The notes under the pieces were generated by a model. That model saw only the letters and a program-made list of their open reading frames with translations, made no database searches and was not told the DNA's origin. From Christensenella sp. UBA3798 (GTDB taxonomy: Bacteria > Bacillota > Clostridia > Christensenellales > CAG-1252): 45,190 nt of DNA. This document shows, one piece after another, positions 1-7,434 of the stretch (positions are counted from its first letter, which is position 1; each line of letters opens with the position of its first letter). Location: the NCBI GenBank assembly GCA_002368735.1, contig DFEQ01000027.1:1-45190 (forward strand), read 5' to 3'. Both the position numbers and the translations under genes were made by a program.

Positions 1-46
1 AGTCAAGCACCCGCCATGGTGCCAATTGTTTGTGGTTTTCTTATTA

Positions 47-75
47 TTGAGTTCTCATCTACTCTGTGTTATAAT
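47..75 (+). promoter_or_regulatory. Promoter of the GIY-YIG endonuclease gene
   Basis: TTGAGT (47-52), a 17-nt spacer and a perfect TATAAT (70-75) lie about 30 nt before the ATG at 108. No other gene is seen in bases 1-107, so this promoter probably serves the endonuclease on its own. Confidence 0.6.
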
Positions 76-107
76 GTTTTAGTCTACTAAAGAAATAGGT
101 TTTGCAA

Positions 108-917
108 ATGAAATGGCTTATATACAAACACACCAATACTATTAACGGGAAAGAGTATATTGGGCAAAGTAAATACTCTTGGGAAAGCATCAATGATCGT
201 TGGCAATCAGGTCGAGGGTATGGAAAGAAAACTCGACTAGGTATGGCTATCGAAAAATATCATTGGGAAAACTTTTCGCATGAACTTATTGAAGATAATA
301 TTACATCGCAAGAATTGGCAAACGAAAGAGAAATCTATTGGATCCGATATTATAATACATATGCAGAGGGCTATAACTGCACTATCGGTGGAAAAAACGC
401 ACCTGATATGTTATCCAATAAAAGAAAAGTGTACTGTTTAGAAACGAAAAAAACATATGATTCCATCCGAGAAGCATCTCATACGCTGGGAATTAGCTAT
501 GATTTTATTGTTCGTCAACTTTATACTGGTCATTATTATAAAAAAGACAAATATAGGTTTTGTTTGGATAGCGAGAAAGAGCATTTCGCACCAAAGGACT
601 ATGTAATACAATATGATTTCACTAGTATAAAAAGGAACATTATTTGTATTGAAACAAAACAAATATATGATTCCATTGCTGAATGTGCAAGAATTGAAGA
701 CATCCTAACACAGAACTTATCTCAAAACTGTTGTAAGCATCATAGATCAGCGAAAGGAAAACACTTTGCATATTTGGAAGAGTATGATGAATATTGGTTG
801 CCTGCAGCGGAGTATGATTCCAAACGAAGAAATGAAGCATCAACACGAAAAAAGAGGTTTTCTGTTATCAAACAAATCGTTTCTACAAAAGTGCAGCTGA
901 CTGCGCTGCAGAATTAG
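108..917 (+). CDS. GIY-YIG homing-type endonuclease with NUMOD1-like repeats, 5' reading frame
   Basis: The N-terminus carries a GIY-YIG nuclease signature (LIYKHTN...KEYIGQS), followed by a conserved Glu region (ANEREIYWI, YNTYAEGYNCTIGG) as in GIY-YIG enzymes. This is followed by two copies of a roughly 55-residue module of the form K-x-V-x-C-x-ET-x-x-x-Y-x-S-I-x-EA, which matches NUMOD1/IENR1 DNA-binding helix-turn-helix modules of homing endonucleases. ATG at 108 is preferred over the in-frame TTG at 102; the ribosome binding site is weak. The frame ends at 917, but the third module continues in the -1 frame from base 848, so this frame alone is incomplete. The region is much more A+T-rich than the rest of the window, which supports horizontal transfer. 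No intron or interrupted host gene is visible, so it is either free-standing or its host gene lies to the left. Confidence 0.8.
   Translation: MKWLIYKHTNTINGKEYIGQSKYSWESINDRWQSGRGYGKKTRLGMAIEKYHWENFSHELIEDNITSQELANEREIYWIRYYNTYAEGYNCTIGGKNAPDMLSNKRKVYCLETKKTYDSIREASHTLGISYDFIVRQLYTGHYYKKDKYRFCLDSEKEHFAPKDYVIQYDFTSIKRNIICIETKQIYDSIAECARIEDILTQNLSQNCCKHHRSAKGKHFAYLEEYDEYWLPAAEYDSKRRNEASTRKKRFSVIKQIVSTKVQLTALQN
848..854 (+). promoter_or_regulatory. A AAA AAG slippery heptamer at the frame junction
   Basis: In the upstream frame the bases read A AAA AAG, the classical -1 slippery heptamer used in dnaX and many IS3-type transposase genes. Slipping back one base enters exactly the frame in which the third NUMOD1-like module continues. 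A 6-bp hairpin (TGCAGC 892-897 with GCTGCA 905-910) lies about 37 nt downstream, farther than usual for a stimulator, and I see no strong Shine-Dalgarno sequence just upstream. Programmed frameshifting and a simple indel in the A6 run are therefore both possible. Confidence 0.5.
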
Positions 918-925
918 GCATTCCC

Positions 926-1267
926 GTGAGATCCGTTTGTAGATGTGCAAAAAAGGATAGTGATTTAATTCAAACGCATGGCTATAGCTTTTGCTATAAA
1001 GAAGATTACTATGAGGGCTGGACCCCAAGACAAGCGAAAAAAAGCAGTTACATTTGCTCGGATGAAACTAGAGAAAAAATGAGAAACAACAAAAGATCTA
1101 AAAGAGTTTTATGCATAGAAACTAACCAAGTTTTTATCAGCATTAAACAAGCGGGAAGAGAAACAGGCTTCTCTGCGACTTCTATCACTCGATCCTGCAA
1201 AGATGAAACGCATCTCAAAACTGCAGGAGGATACCATTGGATATATCTTAACGAGAAAAAAATATGA
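926..1267 (+). pseudogene. C-terminal part of the NUMOD1-repeat endonuclease in the -1 frame
   Basis: This frame is open from base 848 in continuity with the upstream protein; ATG 926 is only the first Met inside it and has no ribosome binding site. Read from 854 it gives about 137 residues holding the rest of module three (VFCYQTNRFYKSAADCAAEL) and a complete module four (VLCIETNQVFISIKQAGRE). The whole protein would then be about 385 residues with one nuclease domain and four DNA-reading modules. It may be the frameshifted tail of a decayed gene or the second half of a product made by -1 frameshifting. It is very unlikely to be an independent gene. Confidence 0.7.
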
Positions 1268-1422
1268 ATTGAGTATTATTGTAAAAAGTTGCAATTTTTC
1301 TCAAAAGAAACTGGTTTGCATTTCTTTTTTCATTATGAAAAACTGGTAAAAGTACTGTTTTTTAAATAGAGGCTTTAAAACTCAATTTTGGTTACTGCCG
1401 CGCCGCTGTCAATTACGAAATT

Positions 1423-1443
1423 TGTGTAAAGTTACACATTTTT
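1423..1443 (+). terminator. Weak terminator-like hairpin after the endonuclease
   Basis: TGTGTAA (1423-1429) and TTACACA (1432-1438) form a short A+T-rich hairpin followed by five T. It lies 155 nt after the endonuclease stop. The rest of 1268-1510 holds nothing else I can recognise. Confidence 0.3.
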
Positions 1444-1513
1444 CGGAGTTTGTATTTTGAGCTGTTTTTATTATCAAAACTGAGAATAATCAACATTGAT
1501 GGATCCGAATTAT

Positions 1514-1710
1514 CACGCGACGGCGTGGATATCATCGCGATCAAAGATCGTGCATATCATCAATTCGAAAGAATTGTATATCATCAAACCGAAGCGGATA
1601 TAACGATACACGGCATAGCCGTGATGATATACAAAGGCGAAATCGCCTTTGGTGATATACAAGCGCTCGGCGCTTGATGATATACCAAACCTCGCTACGC
1701 TTCGGTTTGG
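1514..1710. repeat. Palindrome array I (linker TATATCATC / GATGATATAC)
   Basis: Six clear palindromes of different sequence, plus one decayed unit, are joined by a constant linker. Units: CACGC-GACG-GCGTG (1514-1527), CGATC-AAA-GATCG (1538-1550), CAATTC-GAAA-GAATTG (1561-1576), a weak CCG-AAG-CGG, CACGGC-ATA-GCCGTG (1609-1623), AAAGGCGA-AA-TCGCCTTT (1633-1650), AAGCGC-TCG-GCGCTT (1661-1675), and CCAAACC (1685-1691) with GGTTTGG (1704-1710). In the left half the linkers read (T)ATATCATC; in the right half they read (G)ATGATATAC, the reverse complement, so the array has two arms facing each other. An open frame crosses it (1450-1677), but its protein is only the translation of the repeats. Together with the next terminator this accounts for most of 1268-1870. 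Confidence 0.85.
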
Positions 1711-1715
1711 ATAAA

Positions 1716-1756
1716 AAAGAACCTAAATCGAAACGTGTTCAATTTAGGTTCTTTTT
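1716..1756. terminator. Bidirectional rho-independent terminator
   Basis: AGAACCTAAAT (1718-1728) pairs with ATTTAGGTTCT (1742-1752) around a 13-nt loop. An A6 run before it and a T5 run after it let it work on either strand. It probably ends the long minus-strand operon whose last gene stops at 1871. Bases 1757-1870 show nothing recognisable. Confidence 0.75.
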
Positions 1757-1870
1757 GGCGGAGCGGGTGTTTATAGTAAACAAGTCGGAGCTTGCGGAGG
1801 CAACATCATCACGAATACCGTGCGCTTCACACCGATGCAAGCACACGTCTTTTGACCGAGCGGCGGATCC

Positions 1871-2794
1871 TCATATACCCGTCTTTTTCGATCGATCCAT
1901 TTGTTTGAGTAAGGCTTCCACTTCTGCCTTGGTCGCGAGGGTCTCGCTGAAAGCGGAGGCACTGCCTGCGGCGATACCATGTTTGAAAGCGAGGCGTACG
2001 TCGTTGGTGTCGAGGTATGCGTCGATAAAGCCGGCAACCAAAGAATCTCCTGCCCCCACGGTATTCACCACTTTTCCCTGCGGCGCCTTCAGAAAACAGG
2101 GCTCGATATTTTGTCCGACGAGAAGCGCGCCGTCTCCCCCTAAAGAAACTATCGCGTTTTTCGCGCCCAAAGCCAATAGTTTTCTCGCCGTCAAGACGAG
2201 CTCGTCGTTGCTCGTTATCTTGACGCCGAACATCTCTTCCAGCTCTTCTTTATTCGGCTTGACGAGCAAAGGATGGTATTTCAGCGTGTTCAAGAGGATA
2301 TCCTTGGTCGCGTCCACGATCAAGGCAACGTCGGAATTGTTGATGCGTTCGAGTATCATTTCGTAGATATTTGCGGGAAGTGACGAGGGGACGGTGCCCG
2401 AGATGACGAGGAGGTCGCCTTTCCCCAGCTTTTCAAGCTGAGAGATGAGCTTTTCTATCTGTTCCTCGGTGATATGGGGCCCCTGACCGTTGATGGCGGT
2501 CTCCTTCCCCGCGCGTATCTTTACGTTGATGCGGGTGACCCCGTCCACTTCGATAAAGCCCGAAGAGATATTGCGTTTTTTGAGTTCACTCTTGATAAAA
2601 TCCCCTGTAAAGCCGCCCAAAAAGCCTGTGGCGACGCTCGGTTTGCCGAGATTGGCGAGTACCATGGAAACGTTGATGCCCTTGCCGCCCGGATAAGCGG
2701 TCTCCTTGACGGTGCGATTGATCTCCCCGATCTCAAAGGTTCGGAGATCCACCACGTAGTCAATCGCCGGCGAAAAGGTAACTGTATAAATCAT
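1871..2794 (-). CDS. fruK: PfkB-family sugar-phosphate kinase, 1-phosphofructokinase type
   Basis: This 307-residue protein has the full PfkB/ribokinase layout of the FruK/LacC branch: an N-terminal MIYTVTFSPAIDYVVDL start, the PGGKGINVSMVLANLG substrate-binding signature, and the C-terminal GAGDSLVAGF ATP/anion-hole motif with its catalytic Asp. The family phosphorylates fructose-1-phosphate to fructose-1,6-bisphosphate, or tagatose-6-phosphate in the LacC branch. No PTS permease or DeoR regulator is adjacent, so the exact substrate is unproven. The start has a good AGGAGGT ribosome binding site. It is the last gene of the minus-strand block, ending before the terminator at 1716-1756. Confidence 0.85.
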   Translation of the reverse strand: MIYTVTFSPAIDYVVDLRTFEIGEINRTVKETAYPGGKGINVSMVLANLGKPSVATGFLGGFTGDFIKSELKKRNISSGFIEVDGVTRINVKIRAGKETAINGQGPHITEEQIEKLISQLEKLGKGDLLVISGTVPSSLPANIYEMILERINNSDVALIVDATKDILLNTLKYHPLLVKPNKEELEEMFGVKITSNDELVLTARKLLALGAKNAIVSLGGDGALLVGQNIEPCFLKAPQGKVVNTVGAGDSLVAGFIDAYLDTNDVRLAFKHGIAAGSASAFSETLATKAEVEALLKQMDRSKKTGI

Positions 2795-2841
2795 CGAGAT
2801 ACCTCCTGAAACGTGGAAAAGATGCGGGGGCTACGCTATAA

Positions 2842-3174
2842 CTAATTACAGTGGGCGGGAGTGATCATGTCGATTTGGACGATGTCGTCAAAGGCGATCC
2901 TGTCCGCGGCGATCGTCAGAGTGCGGGCAATCGGGTCAAAAGCGGTGACGGTGCCGCTGCGCGTCAGGTAATAACCGTCGCGATAGAAGGTGACGCGGAC
3001 GCTGTCGCCGCGCGAAAGACGGGCGAGCACGGCGGAGATAGCCGCCGCGTCCTCCTCGCCGAGCTCCACTTTTTCCACCCGCTCGAGGAGTTCTTCCTGA
3101 CGGCGGAGAGCCTCGGAAAGACCCTTCATTGCGTCGAAGGGGAGGAATTGCTTTGCCCTGTCTTCTCTTCTCAT
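2842..3174 (-). CDS. YolD-like family protein
   Basis: This 110-residue cytosolic protein opens with an RAKQFLPFDAMKGLSEALR motif typical of YolD-like proteins and ends in a small beta-rich part (SGTVTAFDPIARTLTIAADRIAFDDIVQID) typical of that fold. B. subtilis YolD-like proteins sit next to UV-repair polymerases of the UmuC type, but their molecular role is poorly known and no Y-family polymerase is visible here. The start follows GGGGAAAT. It lies 35 nt after the M29 peptidase and 47 nt before the PfkB kinase, so the three are probably co-transcribed. Function is unknown. Confidence 0.7.
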   Translation of the reverse strand: MRREDRAKQFLPFDAMKGLSEALRRQEELLERVEKVELGEEDAAAISAVLARLSRGDSVRVTFYRDGYYLTRSGTVTAFDPIARTLTIAADRIAFDDIVQIDMITPAHCN

Positions 3175-3209
3175 ATTTCCCCTGAAAAGTCCCTAAACGT
3201 CCCTTGGGA

Positions 3210-4328
3210 TCAAACCAAATTCTCGGGGTTCAAGCCTTCGAGTTCGGGCAGGAGGAAGCGACCGTCCTTGCGGATCAGCACGTCGTCAAAGTAGATCTCC
3301 CCGCCGCCGCATTCGGGCGTTTGGCAAAGGACGAGGTCCCAGTGCACGGCGCTTACGTTGCCGTTATAGGCGTCGTCGTAGCAACAACCGGGGGTGAAGT
3401 GGATGGAGCCCGATATCTTTTCGTCAAAGAGGATGTCGCCGATCGCCTTTTTGATATAGGGGTTGAGACCGAAGGAGAACTCCCCCACGAAGCGGGCGCC
3501 GTCATCGGTATCGAATATCTTATTCGCCTCGGCGGTGTGATTGGCGGTGGCTTCCACAATCTTCCCATCCTTGAAGACCAAACGCACGTCCTCAAACTTG
3601 ATGCCGTCCTCGATACTGGGGACGTTATAATGGATGACGCCGTTCACGCTGTCCTTGACGGGGGCGGTATAGACCTCGCCGTCGGGGATATTCCTCTCCC
3701 CCTTGCACTTGACCGCGCCGATCCCTTTGATGGAGAAAGTGAGGTCGGTGTCTCTCGCGACGATGCGCACCTTGTCCGTCCTGTTCATGAGCTCTACGAG
3801 CGGGGTCATCGCCTCGCCCATCTTCTTATAATCGAGACAACACACGTTGAAATAGAAATCCTCGTACGCCTCGGTGCTCATGCCCGCCAGCTCGCTCATC
3901 CCCTCGGTGGGGTAGCGCAGGATGACCCACTTGGTCTTTTTGACGCGCAGTTCGTGGTGCACGGGGTGGGCGTAATACTTGGAATACGCCTGCATCGCCG
4001 CACCGTCCGCGTCTGACAGTTCGTAGCTGTTCTCCCCGCCGCGAATGCCGATATACGCCTGCATATCGCGCATTTTCATCTCGTCGTACTTCGCCATGCG
4101 CTTGAAGAGCTCCTCGGTGCCGCCCTTCATTATCTCGCGCTTGACCTTATTGTCCCCGAGAGAAACGAAGGGATATCCGCCCGCCGCGAAGACTTCCTTG
4201 ACGAGCAGGTTGACGAATTGATAGGGGACGCCCGACGCCTCGATGAGCACGTTCTCCCCCGGCTGCACTTCGCAGCTGTAAGTAACTAAGTTTTTGGCTA
4301 AAATTCTCTGTCTTTCGTCCGAGATCAT
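3210..4328 (-). CDS. M29-family metallo-aminopeptidase (AmpS/PepS type)
   Basis: This 372-residue protein matches the M29 thermophilic aminopeptidase family, cytosolic enzymes with a two-metal centre that remove N-terminal residues from peptides. Expected ligand and catalytic residues are visible in order: Glu in the VGEFSFGLNP region, His and Tyr in SGSIHFTPGCCYDDA, and the HxD pair in VSAVHWDLVL near the C-terminus. The N-terminal ERQRILAKNLVTYSCEVQPG segment, with NVLIEASGVP after it, is also typical. Length is somewhat below the usual 400-410. GGGAGG lies 6 nt before the ATG. It follows malQ by 69 nt. Its role is probably general peptide turnover. Confidence 0.85.
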   Translation of the reverse strand: MISDERQRILAKNLVTYSCEVQPGENVLIEASGVPYQFVNLLVKEVFAAGGYPFVSLGDNKVKREIMKGGTEELFKRMAKYDEMKMRDMQAYIGIRGGENSYELSDADGAAMQAYSKYYAHPVHHELRVKKTKWVILRYPTEGMSELAGMSTEAYEDFYFNVCCLDYKKMGEAMTPLVELMNRTDKVRIVARDTDLTFSIKGIGAVKCKGERNIPDGEVYTAPVKDSVNGVIHYNVPSIEDGIKFEDVRLVFKDGKIVEATANHTAEANKIFDTDDGARFVGEFSFGLNPYIKKAIGDILFDEKISGSIHFTPGCCYDDAYNGNVSAVHWDLVLCQTPECGGGEIYFDDVLIRKDGRFLLPELEGLNPENLV

Positions 4329-4397
4329 ACTATCCTCCCGTGATATTTTTTCCTATTTCGGCGTTCTTCACACCGCAGTAAGCCTTTTTTCAAAGGG

Positions 4398-5984
4398 TCA
4401 AGCCCTTTTTGCCTTCTTCAGATCCCTTTTCAGCTCCGCAGCAAGGGTGTCCGTGAGCGCGGCTTTGTCGAGGCGCCAAGCCCAGTTGTCCTCGCTGACG
4501 AGGGCGGGGGTATTCATACGCGCGTCGGCGCCGAGAGCGAGGATATCCTGCATCGGGATCATCGCGAGGCGCGCCTTGGAAGCAAGGAGCGAACGAGCAG
4601 CCGCCTTCGTCAACATATCCGTCCTCTTTCCGAGGAATGCGGAGGGGGGAAGGCTCTCCAAATAGTCCACCTTGCTCTGTTTTGCTTTGTCCGCGCTTTC
4701 GCCCGTCCCGACCTTCCTCGCTATGTCGAGGTGCGCGGGGAGCGGCACATCGAGCACGGTCGCCTGCACGAGGATATCGCGCGTAGCGGTAGCGATGCCC
4801 GACTCGTCCAATTCATCCAAAGCGCCGCGGAAAGGCATATTGTCGTGCGTGCCCGTATAGGCGACAACGTTCTCCTTATAATTGGCGGGCTTATGCTCGC
4901 ACCACGGGTCGCCGTTCAAGCCGAACTCGTATACCTTCATGCCGGGAAAGCCTACGGCGTCCAACATTTTTTTGAGGCTCTCGTCGATATAGCCGAGGTC
5001 CTCCGCCACGATGGGGAGATCGAGCATCCCATGAAAGAGCTCCGCGCCGGGACCCGCCATCCACACGCCGTGCTTGGCGTCCTCTGCGTCCACGTCGATG
5101 GCGTAGAAGCGGTCCAAGCCGCGGAAGTGGTCTATCCTGAGGATATCAAAGCGCGTAAGCTCGCGACGGATGCGGTCGCGCCACCAAGAAAAGCCGTCCT
5201 TCTTCATCTCCTCCCAATCGTAGAGAGGGTTGCCCCATAGCTGCCCTTCGGAATTGAAATAATCGGGAGGAACGCCCGCCACCTTGACGGGGCGACGCGC
5301 CTCGTCGAAGAGGAAAAGCTCGGGGTGAAAATACGCCTCGGCGCTGTTCATCGCCACGTAGATGGGCATATCTCCGAAGAGTTTGACGCCGTGCTCACCT
5401 GCAAAAGCCTTCAACTTTTTCCATTGTAAGTCGAAGATATATTGCGTAAAAAGGTGATACATGTATTCATGGAGATGGTCGCCGAGAAAGTTGGCGATAC
5501 GCTCGCGGTCGCAGACGTCGTAGCCCTCCTCCCACTCGGTAAAGGGCTTGCCGCCGAAGGCCTCGCTCAAGGTGGAAAAAGCGGCGTATTCCGCGTATTC
5601 CCCCTTCTCCACAAAAGCGCAAAAGCCGTCGTCGGACAAATCAAAGCGGGAAAACGCCAAGCGCAACAGCCGATCCTTCTCGGGGATGATGGCGGCGTAG
5701 TCCACCTTCGCGGATGGGGTGAAAGTTATCTCCTTTTCGTAGAGCAAGCCGCGCTCCGCAAGGTCATATAAATCGATAAAAAGAGGGTTAAGCGCCGTCG
5801 CCGACACAGAGGAATAGGGGGAATTCCCCTCCCTCGTCGGGGTCAGGGGAAGCACCTGCCACACGCGGTAGCCCGCTCGCGATAGGAAGCGCACGAAATC
5901 GTACGCGCCCTCGCCCAAAGTCCCTATGCCCTCCCTTGACGGAAGGGATGATATCGCCAGTAGTACGCCCGCCTCTCTCGTCAT
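4398..5984 (-). CDS. malQ: 4-alpha-glucanotransferase (amylomaltase, GH77)
   Basis: This 528-residue enzyme transfers alpha-1,4-glucan segments between malto-oligosaccharides in the cytosol. The family opening SSLPSREGIGTLGEGAYDFV and the substrate-loop region LPLTPTREGNSPYSS are present. The GH77 catalytic triad is visible: the nucleophile Asp in ILRIDHFRG (about residue 285), the acid/base Glu in PIVAEDLGYID (about 330) and the stabilising Asp in TGTHDNMPFRG (about 380). Its ATG lies one base after the lysA stop codon and uses a GAGG inside lysA, so it is translated in the lysine operon. That is an unusual partnership, since malQ normally sits with glycogen or maltodextrin genes. The C-terminus is rich in Lys/Ala and ends in a basic stretch. 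Confidence 0.93.
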   Translation of the reverse strand: MTREAGVLLAISSLPSREGIGTLGEGAYDFVRFLSRAGYRVWQVLPLTPTREGNSPYSSVSATALNPLFIDLYDLAERGLLYEKEITFTPSAKVDYAAIIPEKDRLLRLAFSRFDLSDDGFCAFVEKGEYAEYAAFSTLSEAFGGKPFTEWEEGYDVCDRERIANFLGDHLHEYMYHLFTQYIFDLQWKKLKAFAGEHGVKLFGDMPIYVAMNSAEAYFHPELFLFDEARRPVKVAGVPPDYFNSEGQLWGNPLYDWEEMKKDGFSWWRDRIRRELTRFDILRIDHFRGLDRFYAIDVDAEDAKHGVWMAGPGAELFHGMLDLPIVAEDLGYIDESLKKMLDAVGFPGMKVYEFGLNGDPWCEHKPANYKENVVAYTGTHDNMPFRGALDELDESGIATATRDILVQATVLDVPLPAHLDIARKVGTGESADKAKQSKVDYLESLPPSAFLGKRTDMLTKAAARSLLASKARLAMIPMQDILALGADARMNTPALVSEDNWAWRLDKAALTDTLAAELKRDLKKAKRA

Positions 5985-5985
5985 A

Positions 5986-7281
5986 TCAAACCTCGTTGCG
6001 GATCATGTCCTCATTGCTTTCGCGGCGTACCGCGACCTTCTCCTGCCCCGCCGAGATCAAAAGTATCAAGGGACGGGGGATGCGGTTATAGTTGGACGCC
6101 ATCGAATAATTGTATGCGCCCGTTACCGCCACCGCCATGTATTCCCCACGTACGGGACGGGGAATAACGATATTCTCCTGAATGATATCGCCGCTCTCGC
6201 AGCATCTGCCGACAAGGGAGCAAGGAAAGTCCGCCGCCGCATTTGCGCGCGACGCGTTGTAGACGGTATAGGGCGACTCGTAGAGGGCGTAACGGGGGTT
6301 GTCCGGCATACCGCCGTCGACGGAGACGTAGCTCTTGTATCCGGGAATGCTCTTTACGCTGCCCACGGTGTAGACAGTCATGCCCGCGTCGGCGACGAGG
6401 CTACGCCCCGGCTCCAGTACGATGCGGGGGAGCTCGATGCCTATCTCCTGCGCGCGTTGTTTGATGACCATCGCCATCTCGCCGATGACCTCCGCATAGT
6501 CGATGTCGGGGTGGCTGTCCACGTATCTGACGCCGAGACCGCCGCCAAGGTTCAAAACGCTTGCGGTGAAGCCCGTCTTCTCGCGGATATAGGCGATGAA
6601 GCGCAGCATGATGTCCGCCGCGTCCACAAAGGGCTCGTGGTCGAAGATCTGCGAGCCGATATGGCAGTGGAAGCCCACGAGGTCGATATTGTCAAGAGAG
6701 AGCGCCAGGCGGGTCATCGCCTCCGCCTGCCCCGTCTGTATGGGGGAGCCGAACTTACTGTCCACGCTCCCGGTCACCACCGCCTTGAAGGTGTGCGGGT
6801 CGATGCCCGGAGAGATGCGAAGGAGCACCTTTTGGCGCTTATTTACGGCGGCGAGATGCTTGTCCAGCGCGAGGAGCTCGTCCTCGTTATCAACGACGAA
6901 GGTGCCCACGCCGTGCTTGACGCCGAAGGCGATGTCCTCGTCCGTCTTATTATTGCCGTGGAAATACGCCTTGGAGAGGTCAAAACCCGCCGCCTCGGCG
7001 GTATACAGCTCGCCGACGGACACCGCGTCCATGCCGATGCCTTCCTCCTTAGCGATGCGATACACACCCTTGAAGCACAGCGCCTTGGAGGCAAAGAGCG
7101 GGAAGCTATCCGCCCCGAAGTGCTCCGCCATCGCGGCTTTATACACACGTATATTCTCGCGGATACGATCCTCGTCGAGGAGCATCAGCGGGGTGCCGTA
7201 CTTCTCAGCGAGGAGGGTGACGTCCATCCCCGCAAAGGTGAGGTGCCCGTCCTTGTTGATAGAGATATTTTTGTGTAGCAT
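5986..7281 (-). CDS. lysA: Diaminopimelate decarboxylase
   Basis: This 431-residue PLP enzyme of fold type III converts meso-diaminopimelate to L-lysine, the last step of the pathway. Visible features are the PLP lysine in FASKALCFKG (K66), the glycine loop LGGGLGVRY, EPGRSLVADAG for phosphate binding, the active-site Cys in CCESGDII, and the C-terminal AYNYSMASNYN substrate and cofactor segment. AAGGAG precedes the ATG. It follows dapL after about 150 nt that contain palindrome array II. The coupling to malQ downstream is by a one-base gap. Confidence 0.95.
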   Translation of the reverse strand: MLHKNISINKDGHLTFAGMDVTLLAEKYGTPLMLLDEDRIRENIRVYKAAMAEHFGADSFPLFASKALCFKGVYRIAKEEGIGMDAVSVGELYTAEAAGFDLSKAYFHGNNKTDEDIAFGVKHGVGTFVVDNEDELLALDKHLAAVNKRQKVLLRISPGIDPHTFKAVVTGSVDSKFGSPIQTGQAEAMTRLALSLDNIDLVGFHCHIGSQIFDHEPFVDAADIMLRFIAYIREKTGFTASVLNLGGGLGVRYVDSHPDIDYAEVIGEMAMVIKQRAQEIGIELPRIVLEPGRSLVADAGMTVYTVGSVKSIPGYKSYVSVDGGMPDNPRYALYESPYTVYNASRANAAADFPCSLVGRCCESGDIIQENIVIPRPVRGEYMAVAVTGAYNYSMASNYNRIPRPLILLISAGQEKVAVRRESNEDMIRNEV

Positions 7282-7350
7282 AACGATTTCTCCTTGGGTA
7301 CCGTAATACAGTGCTTTCGTGGATCGGCTGCGCCGCCCGTATTCCGCAAC

Positions 7351-7434
7351 GCAAGCCTTGCTTGCAATTCACGCGATCAAAGATCGCTATTCACGACCGC
7401 AAGGTCAATTCACGGGGCGAGTGCCCCAATTCAC
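7351..7434. repeat. Palindrome array II (linker WATTCAC)
   Basis: Four palindromes with unrelated arms are separated by an exactly 7-nt linker: GCAAGC-CTT-GCTTGC (7351-7365), AATTCAC, GCGATC-AAA-GATCGC (7373-7387), TATTCAC, GACC-GCAA-GGTC (7395-7406), AATTCAC, GGGGC-GAGT-GCCCC (7414-7427), AATTCAC (7428-7434). The last linker overlaps the dapL stop: the TCA at 7431-7433 is the TGA stop codon on the minus strand. The array therefore begins exactly at the end of dapL and fills most of the gap to lysA. All hairpins should form in the operon mRNA. Confidence 0.9.

Noticed and set aside
1450..1677. Open frame of 75 codons on the plus strand
   Set aside because: It is the translation of palindrome array I; it has no ribosome binding site and no protein-like pattern.
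1514..1710. REP/BIME-like element
   Set aside because: REP elements repeat one palindrome; here each palindrome differs and the linker is constant.
5926..7278. Long plus-strand frame (450 codons) opposite lysA
   Set aside because: It is an antisense shadow of lysA, a result of high G+C codon use; lysA has the catalytic residues and a ribosome binding site.
7351..7434. CRISPR array
   Set aside because: The repeated part is only 7 nt and the variable parts are perfect palindromes of unequal length; no Cas genes are present.
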